A stretch of DNA of 64,000 nucleotides from NCBI GenBank assembly GCA_037952775.1, contig JBANAY010000003.1:32302001-32366000 (forward strand). The letters run 5' to 3'. A program made the translations under genes and the position numbers. Origin of the DNA: Clonostachys chloroleuca (taxonomy: Eukaryota > Ascomycota > Sordariomycetes > Hypocreales > Bionectriaceae). Positions 46,713 through 61,100 of the stretch are shown one piece after another. How positions within the stretch are numbered: position 1 is the stretch's first letter; every line of letters begins with the position of its first letter. A model generated the notes under the pieces. The model had not been told where the DNA came from and ran no database searches. It saw only the letters and a list, made by a program, of their open reading frames with translations.

Positions 46713-47279
46713 TCACCTGGCCGCTGGCCTCTTCGGTATAACCCAATTATTCACTCCCCACCACCATCTCCTTATACGGGCACCAACACCATTGCCGTGA
46801 TACCTCGCATTTCGGTTCCACTGTTGCCAGCCGCAGAGAAAGAGATTGTAAAGCAAGCCTTGTGCCAGGGGCATCAGTACCTGGATGTGTCGCGCTCCTA
46901 TTAGTCGATGCTTCCTATATTGCCCCTAATTTAGGAAACAAGGACTTACCTGATCCCTTGCAGTGATTGCTACTACTTTCCACCACTTGTCCGCAGAGGA
47001 AATGCTGCGCAGATAGCTCTGCTCGAAGCGAAGATCGGGAAGAGGTGGCAACTCGTGGGATCTCGGAATCGGCCGCAGCACACTGTATGGGATATCCTCC
47101 ACCTCTTCCCCCTCGTCGTCGTCGTCTAAGCCACCGTATCCATGCTTAGCGCTCTTCAGGACGACAGGTTCTCTCTCGTCGGCGGCAGTTGCTGGGGCGT
47201 GATCGAGACGAGGGTCTGGGTGTCTATTGATGGATGCGGTCTGGATGGTCTCCGCAAGCCCTGTGGCGATTGAATCCAT
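46713..47279 (-). CDS. DUF1770 family fungal protein
   Basis: Exons 47279-46950 and 46880-46713 join to 165 codons plus TGA; the intron is GTAAGT...CCAG with a CTAAT branch. The chain AETIQTASINRHPDPRLDHA, VVLKSAKHGYGGLDDDDE, LPPLPDLRFEQSYLRSISSA and DKWWKVVAITARDQV is the DUF1770 pattern. The C-terminal exon adds MPLAQGLLYNLFLCGWQQWN and a Trp-rich RRWWWGVNNW, suggesting a membrane-proximal or mitochondrial small protein. The biochemical role is unknown. The frame continues 5' through TTG codons, but ATG 47279 is the first true start. It is divergent from eRF1. Confidence 0.85.
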
Positions 47280-48133
47280 CCCCGAGAAGCTGCAGCTATT
47301 GATCAACAATAGCTTGGAATCAGGGAAGGGAACGCGGGGTCAATGAGTTCGATGTGTTCGAACTGTCCCTTGTGTTGCGACCGTGGGTTGAGGTGCGTTG
47401 GGATCTAACGTTTTGCCGGGCGGTGAGAGATTTAGGATGACCTCAACTGGTGTCCATTGACAAGGATGTTCTGGAAGTGGCTGCTTACGTACAGTTTTAT
47501 TATTTTTATAGCACGAAGAAAAAGGGATCTTCAACACAGCGCAGGTAATGATTGAAAGAAGAAATTACTATTCTACTGATTCAAAGCAAATACTACTGGT
47601 ACCTTCCTCGGCCTTTGTTTCATTATTAAGCCTGATATTATGGGAAATAATCACACTATCAAGGAAGGACGGGCTCGAAGTGTGCCTGGTAGGTGGTGCA
47701 TGTCATGCCTCCCGTTAGCAGAGTCAAAACCTGTGCCGTGGCGCTGGGCTCTGGAGTGCCTTGCAGGCAGGGGGCTCGCTACTTGAGTCACCTCCATAAA
47801 GAAGCAGGTGCCAGTACGCGGGTTTCAGTTAGGTGCCTGCTGGACAGCCCGCTATGACGGCAGTGTGCCCCACAGAGCGTGTTGGACAGGTGCCTCTACG
47901 CAGTGGCAGGCCAATTAGCCAAGCAGCGCGCTCATGCCTTACCACCTGCGCAGAACAATGGGAGCTGTACTGGAAATTTATAAAATCCATCTAGGCACCC
48001 AGTAGCCCCGTCTGGCATTGAATAACACCGCACCACATTTCTCACTTTTCTCCTCCCCCTTCCGCGCCCAAATCACCTCCGTCTGGGGTCAACCTTATAT
48101 TTTGCTTGCGAGGATACTCAAACCGCTGTCAAA
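47280..48133. promoter_or_regulatory. Divergent promoter region upstream of eRF1, with AGGTGCC cluster
   Basis: This 854 bp region holds three same-strand copies of AGGTGCC: within CAGGTGCC at 47805-47812, at 47831-47837, and within CAGGTGCC at 47887-47894. An inverted GGCACC lies near 47993-47998. A TATA-like box is listed separately. The cluster and TATA box orient toward eRF1. The last 100 bases are C/T-rich, typical of highly expressed fungal genes. Confidence 0.5.
47979..47985 (+). promoter_or_regulatory. TATA-like box upstream of eRF1
   Basis: TATAAAA sits 149 bp upstream of the eRF1 ATG and just after the AGGTGCC cluster, a plausible core promoter position if the leader is about 100 nt. 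Confidence 0.4.
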
Positions 48134-49840
<1,707 letters not shown>

Positions 49841-51013
49841 GACCAGTGGAATCCCTCGAATCCGAGGGACCAACTCAAGGTCAACCGTCTGAACAAGTAC
49901 AGCATGAAGGGCAATATGCGAGGTCCATGTCGCATGATGCCGCGCCGATGTCAGTCGCCCATAAGCGGCTGATGGGCAAAGGTGGCCCAGCAATGCTAGC
50001 CCACCGAGCTTCGCGGCCGAGCCCACTCCGCGCAACAATGACGGCGACTTGAGTTGAATAACGGTGGATAGTGAAGGTAAGCGCGCTTGTTCGCTTCCAA
50101 ATTGCCCTGGACCGCTTGCTTACAAGGACTCGTAGGCGCCGCCGAGAAAGTTACCCCAGAATGGCACGGATCATGAGCATTGCAGAGCAGGTTTGCCAAT
50201 ATCACCACTTGCCGGCTCTGCAACCGCCATGTTTAAAAAGGTCAACCCCAAGATGAAGTAGTTTCAGGGTGGGCATTCCTTGTAGCGTTGCGAATGCGTG
50301 ACCCCCTGCGTATCAATAGAGCAAATAGCTAGCTACCAATAAAGAGGTCGTCCGCACTTTCATGTCTCTCCATGATTACATGCTGTTACATGCCTAACCC
50401 ACCCAGACTTGGAGGGAAAATCAACTCTCAATGCAAGTAGAGCTTCCTTCGTGCAATGATGCAGTCGGGTAAGGAGGTGCAAGCACATTGTGCTATTATT
50501 ACCTTGCTACACCGCACTAGGACGACAAGTTCATTCCTCTGAATTATGCGCCCACCAAATGGAGCCCCATACAAGCACAACCCCATACAGACCCCTACAG
50601 CACGGTTAGAGCAAGCATGCTGCAGCGGCACTACGTAAGTCGCTCCAATTCAATGGGTCCAACACATTCAGAGCAAACAACCCATACCACCTTCTCAACA
50701 ACCTGGCTTATCTTACTTTAGGAGACAGGGTGAGAACCGTACATATACCCACTATCCAAAACCTACGATCTTTTGATTATCGACGTCCTCCTATCTTTTG
50801 CATCTATCGATTTCTGTTTAGTGGCGTCCCTAGAGCTGTATATTGCATAATTACAGGAGGATACCCAGTATAGACACACCCACACCTTCACGCCTATGCG
50901 ACTCTGACGACAGCACTCACCGACCAGCGTCGCCGAGCTGGCCACGACACGGATGACCGCTCAAATACTCTGATATCTGTCTACATTCACATTGGGATCA
51001 GCCGCCAACCAAC
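49841..51013. other. Intergenic region between eRF1 and SIP3 (same strand)
   Basis: 1.17 kb holding the eRF1 3' flank and the SIP3 promoter. Short frames on both strands (for example 49846-50052) begin inside the eRF1 3' flank and are not supported. Nothing else was seen. Confidence 0.45.
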
Positions 51014-54000
51014 ATGGCTGAAGCTTCCACTAGTGCGGCGGCACCGACCGTCAAGTCGACGCATCATACCGTCGCCGTTGGCCTGCACGAAGCTGTCCTC
51101 GACTCCCCGACCTTTCGCGCCACGGCCGCCCACTTCGCCGAGCAGATCGACGCAGTAGAGAAATGGCTCAACGGATATGTGTCGTCGACATCCAAGCTGT
51201 TGCACGATATTCTTGCCCTCGAAGAGACGATCAACACATACCTAGCCAAGACGACGCCGTCGACTGATGGCGTCATCGATAATGACTACACCTTCCTTGC
51301 CTTGAAACGAGTCGGCGATGGCTCCCGCGAGTGCTGGATGCAGCTTCTGAGTAGCATGAAGAGGATGGAGAGCTCCGTCGTCGAGCCCGTCCGGGCGTTT
51401 CTAATGGGGGACATGCGCAACTTCAAGGAGATACGGAAGGTCCTGGAGCAGGCGCAGAGGGCGTTCGATTCCACTTTGGCCCGATACGTCTCCCAATCCA
51501 AGACGAAGGAGCCCTCTGCCCTACGAGAGGACGCATTCTCCGTATATGAAACAAGGAAAGCCTATCTCCAGGCATCGATGGACTACTGCCAGCTCGCTCC
51601 CCAGGTGCGGTTTACTATGGACAAGCTGCTGGTCAAGGTATCGAATGAAGCCTGGAAGGAGATGAAGAAGGGCCGTGATGCTGCGACCAGTGCGACTCGG
51701 TTCGAGCAGGAGATGGAGCGAGTACGGGGCTGGGCAAAGGAGATGGAAACGTCCGAGGGCATCTTCAGACGCGAGCTTCAGATCGCGCGGCGGGACCTGG
51801 GCGAGAACGCAATGACGGGCTGCAAGCCGTCGCGTGAGTTGGAGGACTACAGCACTTCAACCGTCCCCTTCCTCGGCTCTCGCGGCCCTGTCAGTCTCCA
51901 GCCCAAGGATAGCCAGGCAGTTATCTCTGAGAAGCAGGGCTGGCTGTTCCTGAGGACTCTGTCTGGAAAACCCGCGAGACACAACTGGGTCAGACGGTGG
52001 TACTATTGCCGAGACAAGGTTTTTGGATGGCTTATCCCGGGACCTCTGGGTGTCGTTCAGGGCGACGAGATTGGTGTTTTGCTGTGTAATGCACGGCCAG
52101 CTGTTAGCGAGGACCGGCGTTTCTGCTTCGAGGTCAACGAAGAGCCAGAGCTTGTTGTTGCAGGCTGAGACGCAAAATGAGCTGACTGAATGGCTCGAGG
52201 TCTTCGAATTTATGAAGAAGAAGGCCTTCGAGTCCAGCATGGACCGAGATCTCAATGCTTCAGGCAATCTCGATCCGGCCTTTTCAGTAACTCCCCCAGG
52301 CATTCCTGAATTTTCTGCAAGGACTTTGGATGCGCATCTCAAGCTGGGAGAAGAGCCAATTCCTCCCCCTGAGAGAGCCGGTACACTACCTGTCCCAAGC
52401 CCAGATCTAACGTTAAGCAACAGGCCGAGCTTCGATGTTAACGGCACCTTGACTCGCCGATCAATCACTGCCTTGAAGCAAGATTTGGCACGAGAAGAAG
52501 GCGAGAGCGGGCGAGAGCACGCGGCAAGGATCATCCAGAGGCTTGATCTTCACCGCAAAGCTACGTTCGGTGCCGGCGCTGAAGCAGCCCTTGCAAGCTC
52601 TAGCGGCTCTGCTGGAGGGCTGGCAAGCTTGATGTCGGCCAGCCATGCCATGTTGCCCTCACACGCTGGTTCCAACTCGCCAAAGCAATCAGCCGTGAGG
52701 TTGCCGGCTGTAGACACTCAAGGAGGAACACTCGCCCCCCTGACCCTGGCAAAACCTCCTGCGGTAACGAACCTGAGCCGGACTGCCGTTCTGACAGCAG
52801 CAACGAGAGCTGCTAGCAGCAGCCAAAAGAAAGTCCTGCCTTCAGTCCTAGCCAACTACTGGGGTACAAATGTCTACAACGAAATACAGGTTTCAGAGGA
52901 GCCCGTCCTACCTAGGATGGACGATGACGATCCTGTCGGCGTTGTTGTTTCTGCGGCACAATCTGATTCCCTTGATAAGGCCGTTCAGGACAAGCAGGCA
53001 AAGGATCCACTACCGCTTCATTATCCTCCAGAACTACGGTTTCAAAATGCACAATTTCGATTGCTGTTTCCCAATGTTCCGACGGGCGAGAATCTTGTAT
53101 TGGTTTTCCGCGCAGCTTGGTCCAGTTCATCGGCTACAGGGTCGAAATCCCCGGGATTAGCAGGAGATGGTCGCATCTACGTTACACCGGACAACATGTA
53201 CTTCTATGGCCAGCAGATGGGTCTCGTTTCGGCCTATCGCCTAAGTTTGGACACGATCTCGGAAGTCACAGCCGCCCCAGGCAGAGAATGTGATTACATC
53301 TATCTGCATTTTGGCCAGAACGAGAGCAATGATACCGGCTTCACACGACTTACGATCAAGATCTTCCTCGACGAGCTCCGCGTCTTGCATGCACGACTGA
53401 ACTTGCTCGTCGATGATCTTCAGGCAGAAGAGCCAATGGAGACAGAGGCACTTATTTCTGCGTTGATACAAATCGAGAAGGAGGAGTTTGAGAAGCCAAG
53501 CCCCGGTGCTGAGAGCTGGGAAGAAGTACCTGGCGACACACCCATAGACAATGGCACTCTTGGGGGACGACCAGTCCGCGAGCGATCATTCCGAGAAGCA
53601 ACCCCAAGGGTACTATCAGGTTCCCGGTTCGCCTCGTCGAAGCTGCAAATGCCGCTGCATCCAGTAGTGTACGAGCCCGAGGACATGAAGGAACTAGCAG
53701 CAGAGCGACACTTTGAGATCAGTGCAAAGTCTTGCTTCCATGTTCTCTTTGGAGACAAGAGCTTCGTTTTCCCGAAGCTCTACTTTGAACACCGGGCCCA
53801 GCAGATCGCGCAAGGGCCTTGGGTTCAGATAGATCAAGGCCGGATGCGCCGCGAGTTCCAATTCAAGGTCAACTCGGCCGACATGTTGGGGCGATCTCAG
53901 ACAGCCGAGATAACGGACTATCAGGTGATTGATCTGCATAGCGATCATGTCACGTATGTTGTCACACATACCAGAACTGCTTGGCACTTGCCTTATTCGC

Positions 54001-55130
54001 AGCACTTCAAACTCGTCACCAAGATCGTTATTACACACCTGGCCAAAACAAGGTGCAAGCTTGCCATTTATGTTAGAATCGATTGGTCCAAGTCCCCAGC
54101 TTTGTCGAGGAATCTTGTCGAACGCCAAGCAATGAGGGACATTCGAAACGACGCGGACGAGCTCGCTGAGCTAGCTACAGATCAAGTCCGCAAGCTAGGC
54201 GCGAGAACGCGGACAACAAGGGCAATCCAAGTGTACGGCCAAGTTGGGCAGCAAACTCAGGTCGTCGTCTTCTCTCCCGCCGCTAGAGACAGCAGCCGGA
54301 AACAGGCCACCAAGCCACGCACCCTCACGGCCCTGGTGTGGGAAACCGCAAGATCCTTCGGGGAGAGTGCTGTTTCGTCGCTCATCATGTGGTCAATCGC
54401 CGTCTTGAAGAAGGTGTTCAGCATTTTCACAGCCAACCGGCTGATTCTTGCGGTTCTAGGACTGAGCATTTTTACCAACTTACTGATCACCTCGACCGAG
54501 ACTGCTGCTTGGTGGAAGGAAAGACGAGCAGCGGGTTTCATGAGACACTTGGGTGTTGGACCAAATATCCTCATGAGTAAGGCCATTTACATGGCCGATC
54601 TCGCGGAGGCAACTGGAGCGAATGGCAATGAGGAGCTGTTCCCACACAACAGTACCTGCTTCAGTGGATTCCAGGATGTCTTGAGCGCAACTGACATGGA
54701 TTCGCCCTGGGAAGATGCCGGCGTGTCGTTCACTACACCGACGACCCGATCAACAGCACTGCGACTTCGAAGAACACGCCAACGGCTGGGCTCCTATAGA
54801 CACGACCTCATTGTGGCTATGAGGGTAGTCAACAGCATTGAGCGAGAGATCCTTCAATCGGAATGGGAGAACTGGCTGATGAATGAGAGCGCCCAGTGCG
54901 ATGACCTCAGAGCAATCCTCGACGGAGACGATGAGAACACCAAGAAGAAGGGTAGCGGTAGAAAAACAAAGTCTTCGCAAAAGGTTGTCGAATTGATGTC
55001 GCCGGAGAAGAAGGAAGTTCTTAGGGAGTGGAAGGACAAGTACTGTGGAAGCTGCCAACGAGATCTTCAGACCGTGGTGGCGAAGAGGAGAGGCTCGGAT
55101 TTGTATAATGGTGGGTATGAGTCTAAATAG
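51014..55130 (+). CDS. SIP3: Sip3/Lam-type BAR-PH-VASt sterol transfer protein, one frame break
   Basis: A single intronless reading region. The first frame (51014-52168) carries a BAR domain (residues about 20-260: VEKWLNGYVSSTSKLLHDIL, GDMRNFKEIRKVLEQAQRAF) and a PH domain from about 305 (KQGWLFLRTLSGKPARHNWV). The second frame, through 55130, completes the PH domain (LLLQAETQNELTEWLEVFEF). It then has a GRAM-like region (VTPDNMYFYGQQMGLVSAYR), a VASt/StART-like domain (about 895-1075: GPWVQIDQGRMRREFQFKVN) and a C-terminal hydrophobic segment (LILAVLGLSIFTNLLI). Such Lam proteins move sterols at ER-plasma membrane contacts. The frames meet near 52133-52139; adding two bases gives FEVKTKSQSLLLQAETQ, the family pattern and spacing. 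Restored length is about 1,372 aa. Confidence 0.9.
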
Positions 55131-55888
55131 CCGAGCCAAGCAGGCGGTAAGGGGCTGGGTACAGTCGTTGGTTTGCATTCTCAGCATGAATGCTCTTTTA
55201 TTCCGTTCTCTTTTCCTTCTCACTCTACTTACACTACATACTGTTCATGTTTAAACTGTGTATACCCCAGGTAAATACAAACTCACAAGCTCGATGAAGA
55301 CATAAAAAACACGCCAGAGCTTTCATAGAAAGTTCATTTTCTTCGAATGTCTCTAGCCTACCAATCCAAACCTTTCTCATGACATTTTCCAAACTTCAAG
55401 AAAGGCAGCCTTGATGAGTTGGAGCGTATAGGGTAGGGAAGCCCGGGTGACGTGATGTCGAGCAAGGGTGCTGTGGCGAGTGTGGCGGTGCTCTATTGGG
55501 CCGTGACTTTATCCGTAGGCAAAAAGCGACACTGACGTCAGCAGTGACTGACGATGAACCCCTCCATCCCTCTATGTAACACTGCAAGGCAGGCATTGTA
55601 GACAGTCTCGTAGATATGCCCAGGTGAGCCTTTGTTTTTACTTTAGACCATTGCATTGAACGTTAGATGAAGAGGCTTTTTGCAAAGGCTCCAGATAATT
55701 GTCTTTGTCGTCCGATTTTGGTTGCTTCTTCATCCACCAATTACTCTCTTATCCCTGCTCGCCTCCCAGTCTCCCGCATTTCCCGGCGGTGCCTTTAAGT
55801 ACTTGACCACCGTTCTCAGACTCGCTTCCAAAAGATATCCTTGTTTCCATTTCCTGGATTGTACAGAACTACACATAAAAAACCTACG
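55131..55888. other. Intergenic region between SIP3 and the DUF3074 gene
   Basis: 758 bp with the SIP3 3' flank and the promoter of the next gene. Pyrimidine-rich sequence at 55700-55860 is probable leader. No gene is supported. Confidence 0.45.
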
Positions 55889-57955
55889 ATGGGCAACCAT
55901 CACGAACCATTGAGCTTCCTGGGCCCCGTTGATTGGTCGGATGTCTCGCTAGATGACCTGAAACCATTCTTAGACGGCGTATTCTCTGCCGCTCAGACAG
56001 TCGTCGAGTCCATACCGTCGCCCTCGAATCTCAACGAGATCTCCAGGGCGACTGAGACTCCCGCACTGCCCCGCTCCCGGTCCGAGTCCAGTGAGACCAG
56101 CGCTACCCTGGCGACTTCTCCCAGCGCTCGCCGCCAGAGTCCCGCGGCAGTCGAGCAGTCTCGGAAGCTGCGGGAGGAATGGAAGGAAGTCAAGGTCAAC
56201 TCGCGGGAGAACCCGCTTGACATCAAGGTGTACAAGCTGGCGGCCAAGGACGGCAAGGGGACTTGGTTTGCGAGGCGCAGCGTCCACGACGGCCTGTCGT
56301 ACGATCAGTGGGAGAAGGGACTGGCCGAAGAGCTCATTGAGACGCTGAAGATCCAGGGACAGCCGGGAGGCGGGAGCATCCGAGGAATCGGGGCCGATCG
56401 GCTGGTAGAGCAGGTTGACGCTCCTGGATCTGGTCAAGCAAAGGGTTCGTACTGCCCTCCCTCCAACCCCCCCCCCCCAAGCCATATCGAGGGATTTTTA
56501 ATTAAGGCTAACTGAGTGAGAATAGTGTTTCACCTTTCTGCGCAATTCCCAGGCCCGACGTCCCCAAGAGACTTTGTGACGCTGCTGTTGACCTCGGACA
56601 CGCCCAAATTCGTTCCTCAGGACCCCCGAGTCGTCAGGCAATTCATGATTGTCTCCAAGCCTTGTATTCACCCGGAATGTGAACCTCAGCAGGGTACAAT
56701 TCGTGGACAATATGAGTCCATCGAGCTGATTCGGGAAGTATTACCAGCGAAGCCGGCCTCTGAGCGATCATCGTCGTCAACAGACGTCTCGGGCAAAAGC
56801 AAGAGCAGCGACAATTTGAGTACCACGACTCTGGATTTGCCCCAGAGTACCAGCAAGGCCCAGGAGCCCCCTACTACTATTGAGTGGCTTATGATAACCC
56901 GAAGTGATCCGGGTGGCTCGGTCCCTCGCTTCATGATCGAGAAAGGCACTCCTCCAGGAATTGTGAATGATGCTGGTAAATTTATTAAATGGGTAACTTC
57001 CAGATCAGTTTCTCAAGATGTCCGGGAGTCAACCGAGGGCGGGGACAGGAGGCCGGGAGAGGATGGTGTCCAGGACAAGCCACGTACAGAATCGAGAGAC
57101 CCGCCGCCGTACGTCGAGGAGCTTCCCTCTGGCAGCAACGAGACATCTGTGCCGAGATACAACGAAGAAGATGTGGCTTCCTCAAATGGCGGCCTCTGGG
57201 GAATGGTCACCGGTGCGTTTTGGGGTGCCAGTTCTGTCGTTTCTGCTGGCTTGCGTATGCCTTTTGGTACATCCAGCCTTGGACAGGATGAAGACGAGGA
57301 GAATCAGCCAGGCACCCCGTCATTAGACATAGGAGATGAAGAAGACTCGGGTAGTGATACCTCTTCGATCCGGACCTTTACCTCTGCCCTGGATAGGTCC
57401 CTGACGCAGGAGGAGGAAACCTCGGCCGACGTTCAGCAATCCAACTCTGACGATAAATCCAGCGGAAAGTCTTCGCAACTCAAGGAGCTTAAGAAGCTCG
57501 AGGAACGCCGCCGCAAATTGGATGAGAAGGCCGCAAGGATGGCTGAGCGTTGGGAGAGCAAGCGACAGGAAGACAAGGAGAAGGACGCGGCGGCGCTGAC
57601 CAGGGCGCAGGAGAAGCACGCCAAAGAGGTAGCGAAGCACGAGGCGAAATACAACCGAGAATTGCGCAGGATCAAGGAGAAGAAGGAGCAGGAGGAGCGC
57701 AAGGCTGAGCAGCGGAGGAAGAAGGCCGCCGAGCGCGAGGCCAAGGCGAACGCCGCCATGGAGCTTGAGAAGGTGAAGGCCGAGAGGGACTACGCGCTCA
57801 AGCAGGTAGAGCTGCTAAAGGCCCAAGTCGGGGAACTTCAGTCCCAGAACACCATGCTAACAGCGAAAATGGGAAAGTTGAATGGTTTGGAAACAAGCGA
57901 CTCGGCCTCGGTGTCATCAAAGAATACGCAAGGTGGCAAGTCGCCGACTCTGTAA
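55889..57955 (+). CDS. DUF3074 (START-like) domain protein with C-terminal coiled coil
   Basis: Exons 55889-56444 and 56553-57955 join to 652 codons plus TAA. The start MGNHHEPLSFLGPVDW follows a leader; the frame continues 5' only through a TTG. Residues about 85-330 match the fungal DUF3074 START-like module: WKEVKVNSRENPLDIKVYKL, GTWFARRSVHDGLSYDQWEK, SPRDFVTLLLTSDTP, RQFMIVSKPCIHPECEPQQG, IEWLMITRSDPGGSVPRFMI, GIVNDAGKFIKWV. Residues about 385-400 hold a small hydrophobic patch, and about 480-625 form a Lys/Glu-rich coiled coil. START-like folds bind lipids, but no ligand is known. The intron (56445-56552) contains a C11 run. Confidence 0.85.
56467..56477. repeat. C11 homopolymer inside the DUF3074 gene intron
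   Basis: Eleven C in a row, 22 bases into the intron. Being intronic, its length is free to vary. Confidence 0.8.
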
Positions 57956-58016
57956 GATTCTTGAGATAAGCGGCGATATTTGTTATTAAACATCGAATTG
58001 GCATAGCGATTGCAGA

Positions 58017-58041
58017 TTTTTTTTTTTTTTTTTTTTTTTTT
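58017..58041. repeat. T25 homopolymer between convergent genes
   Basis: Twenty-five T in a row, 62 bp past the DUF3074 gene stop and 77 bp past the TRM732 stop (where it reads A25). It probably lies in overlapping 3' untranslated regions. Confidence 0.85.
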
Positions 58042-58117
58042 GGCAGGGTTCTGAGAATTCACATTGTACAATAGCGAGGATAAACGACGAAATCTTAGTG
58101 AACATTAAACTATTTCT

Positions 58118-61100
58118 CTATTCTAAAGGCTTGACTAATAGGCTGGAAATGTGCTTCTTTTGGGCATCTGAATCCCCTAGAGCATCCTTGGCCGCTTTCA
58201 GAGCTTCGAGGAGTGCTGCACTCGCGTGCCCCTTTTGTTCCAGTGATGCTGAAGCGAGGATGATTCGAGAACAGAGAGAAAACATCTCAGGATCAGATGC
58301 CCATCCGAGTGGCCCATCCTCCTTGGTGAGAAAGGGAATGAGACGAGCCAAGCCTCTCTGTAACCAATCGTCTAATCTCTTGGAAGTTGAATCTTCAGCA
58401 TTCCAGGCGAGACTCTCATGGACGGAAACCCAACGACTGGTCTCCCGGATCTCATCAATGAATAAGTTTTGCTCTTCAATGACGAAGAGCGAGTCGTCAA
58501 ACTTGAGGGCTGCATCGAATTGTTCGTCCGCAGATTTCCATGGAATTTCTTGGTTCGAAAAAGATGCACCAGAAGCTCCGGTGATTCTGGCAGCGACAAC
58601 AGCCTTGAACGAAGCGGAGTTGCTAAACTCAACAGAGAGCCATTGTAACAAGCGGTTGGCTGCCTCGATGGGAACCAGGGGCTGCCCGATAATGGACCTC
58701 ACCGCGAGGGAGCCAACCTCACGAACCTCGTCATCATCATCGTTCAGGGTGTCGTAGAGTGAAACCAAAGCTGGTAGGAAATCATCTCCCGTGCAATTGG
58801 GGCCGACTGATAGGAAGAAGGCATGAAGTGACTGCGCGGAGGCGAAACGGCTATCGAATGTCTTATCATCGAGGCCTGCATCGGCCATCATGATGCCCCA
58901 GCTCTGGAGCTTGCTGGTAGACAAACGGCCAAAGAGTTTCATGAGAGCAACCGCACTCCCGCTGACTCTAAGAATGGCGTTGGAAAGAGATGGGTTCAAG
59001 GTGTTGGAGAGCAGAGATTCCAGAAGCTGTTCCAGGGGCAATGACCTCAGCAACTCCGTGTCCTTGGTTTGCGCTTGGAAATGCTCAATGATGTCTGCAA
59101 GGTTCTCGAGAGCAATAGCCTGAACATCAAGCGAGCTGTTTTCGAGACAAATATCGATATACAGGCCAGAAAATTGTGCGAGCACTTCAGATGACGCGGA
59201 GGAGACATTCCAGAGCTGCGGAAGGGTTTCGAGGGCTGTGAGCATGGTGTTGACACCTACTTTATTTCCGAGAAGTAGAGTGTTGACAACATCAAGGGAT
59301 GAGTCGCTGAACTTTGCAGCTAGCATCTGATGTTTGATACGTTGAATCTTCAGAAGTGCACTATCTGAGGAAGTAGATATTGATACCTCCAAAGTCTTTG
59401 AGGGAAACTCTGACTCTAGAGAAGAAAAGAGGCTCCATATGAGATTGATGACCTCGACATATGCAGCCAGGATATCAGGGCAATCGATGTAGTGAGAATC
59501 AATTTTGGTCTCATGGAGAAGCTGAACCAGGCTTGACAGATTGGCTACACCGCGCATTGTCAGTTGCTGGTCGCCATGATCTAGAATTTTAATCGAATGA
59601 AGAAAGACTTACGCGTGAGACGTTCAGGAGATACCTCGGAGAGCCTCTCAATGACGAATTTGAGCGCTACCAGCACTCCATGGATCCGGTTCTGGGAACT
59701 TTTAGTTTGGCCGTTAATTGCTTGTTGGAGGAGGTCTTGCATGACGACAAGCCATTTGTCGTGCAGTAGACAAGAACAAAGTGTGCGGGCGGCCATCTCT
59801 CGGACGTGCCACACTGGGCTGCCCAGATATGTGGATATATGCAGCATGAGCTCTTCACGAAGCTCGTCAGGGGGACCCGCGCGCCTTACGATGTCAAGTG
59901 CAGGAAATACCGATTCCGCACCGGCGGCGCTCGAGGCAGTGACAGACATCATCTGGTGGCCAGACTCGAGTAGATTGACCAGAACCCTGGGTAGTGTCGA
60001 ATAGCGGTGGTAAGGAATACGATTGGCCTTCCCGTCCCAGCCCAACTCTATCATTGCTTTGCTTTCGTTGGAACCGAAGAGACAGTCGATGAGGCTTCGA
60101 AGGAGAATAAGACCACAGTTGCGAATTGCCCAGACCTCGGACCGAAGGCCATTTGCAGCCAGCTCTAGGCACTGAGGGAGGTATTTCTCGGATTTATTCC
60201 CCATCGATGTAAGGAATGAGCTCTTGAAGATATCTTTGAGGCAGTTGAATGCGTGGACTTGGGGAAGATTAGAACCGTCAGTCTCACGAACGAATGCTTC
60301 GACTCCTGAAATTTCGATGAGTTTCTCCATCACTTGCTCAAAGGAAGGAGAAGGTGCGTCCGCAGAGAGTATGCCTGTCATGAGTGATGGAATACCTGCT
60401 GAACGGCGTGTAGTCGAGACCTGGGCAAAAATGGCACTCATGGTTCCCTGGTCCCCGTAAGTTAGCTTCAACTTGGTGACTAATAGTCTGCATAGGATAA
60501 AGAGACAAATCGCACCTGGTACCACGCGTCTAGGATATTGCTACCGGCACCCTCCTTGCCTAAGTATTGCGTCTGTTGGCAGCATGTGGAAAATGTTGAT
60601 GACACAGTCGAGAAGGCTCCCCGGTGCCTCAGGGTCGAGAGCTGGATGAATGAGAGGTCACCCATTCTCTTGAAGGAGTCTAATGAGGGACTGATGGACT
60701 TTGCCTGTGGCTTGGCCCGGACTGTGAGAGCCATTGCCCGGATGAGATTGCTAAAAGTTTTTGTCAGTATGATTTGAACTAACTGACTCAGATAATAAGA
60801 GCAGAATCTTGAAAATTACCTTGACTCATGAATAGCTCGGAAGCTGTAACTTAGAATATCCTTAGTATTGATACCGTCTACTTCCTCCAGTTCTTGAGGT
60901 AAATGACCTTCGGGACTGTCGTCGCAAAGGATATCACGAACGGCATCCCATATTTGCTCACAGCAGCTCACCAGTCTGTTTTGTACCGCCTGGCCAGCAT
61001 CGAGGGATGACCCGCTGAATGCTTGCGTAGAGACAATCTGCCAGATATAACGCAAGGCAGAGAAGTCGCCATGAACAGGGTCTTCGAGCACAGCTTGACC

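Noticed and set aside
59582..59612. 32-nt intron in the TRM732 homologue using the nearest TAG acceptor
   Set aside because: Shorter than known fungal minimum intron sizes. The 68-nt alternative has a CTGAC branch site and keeps the frame.
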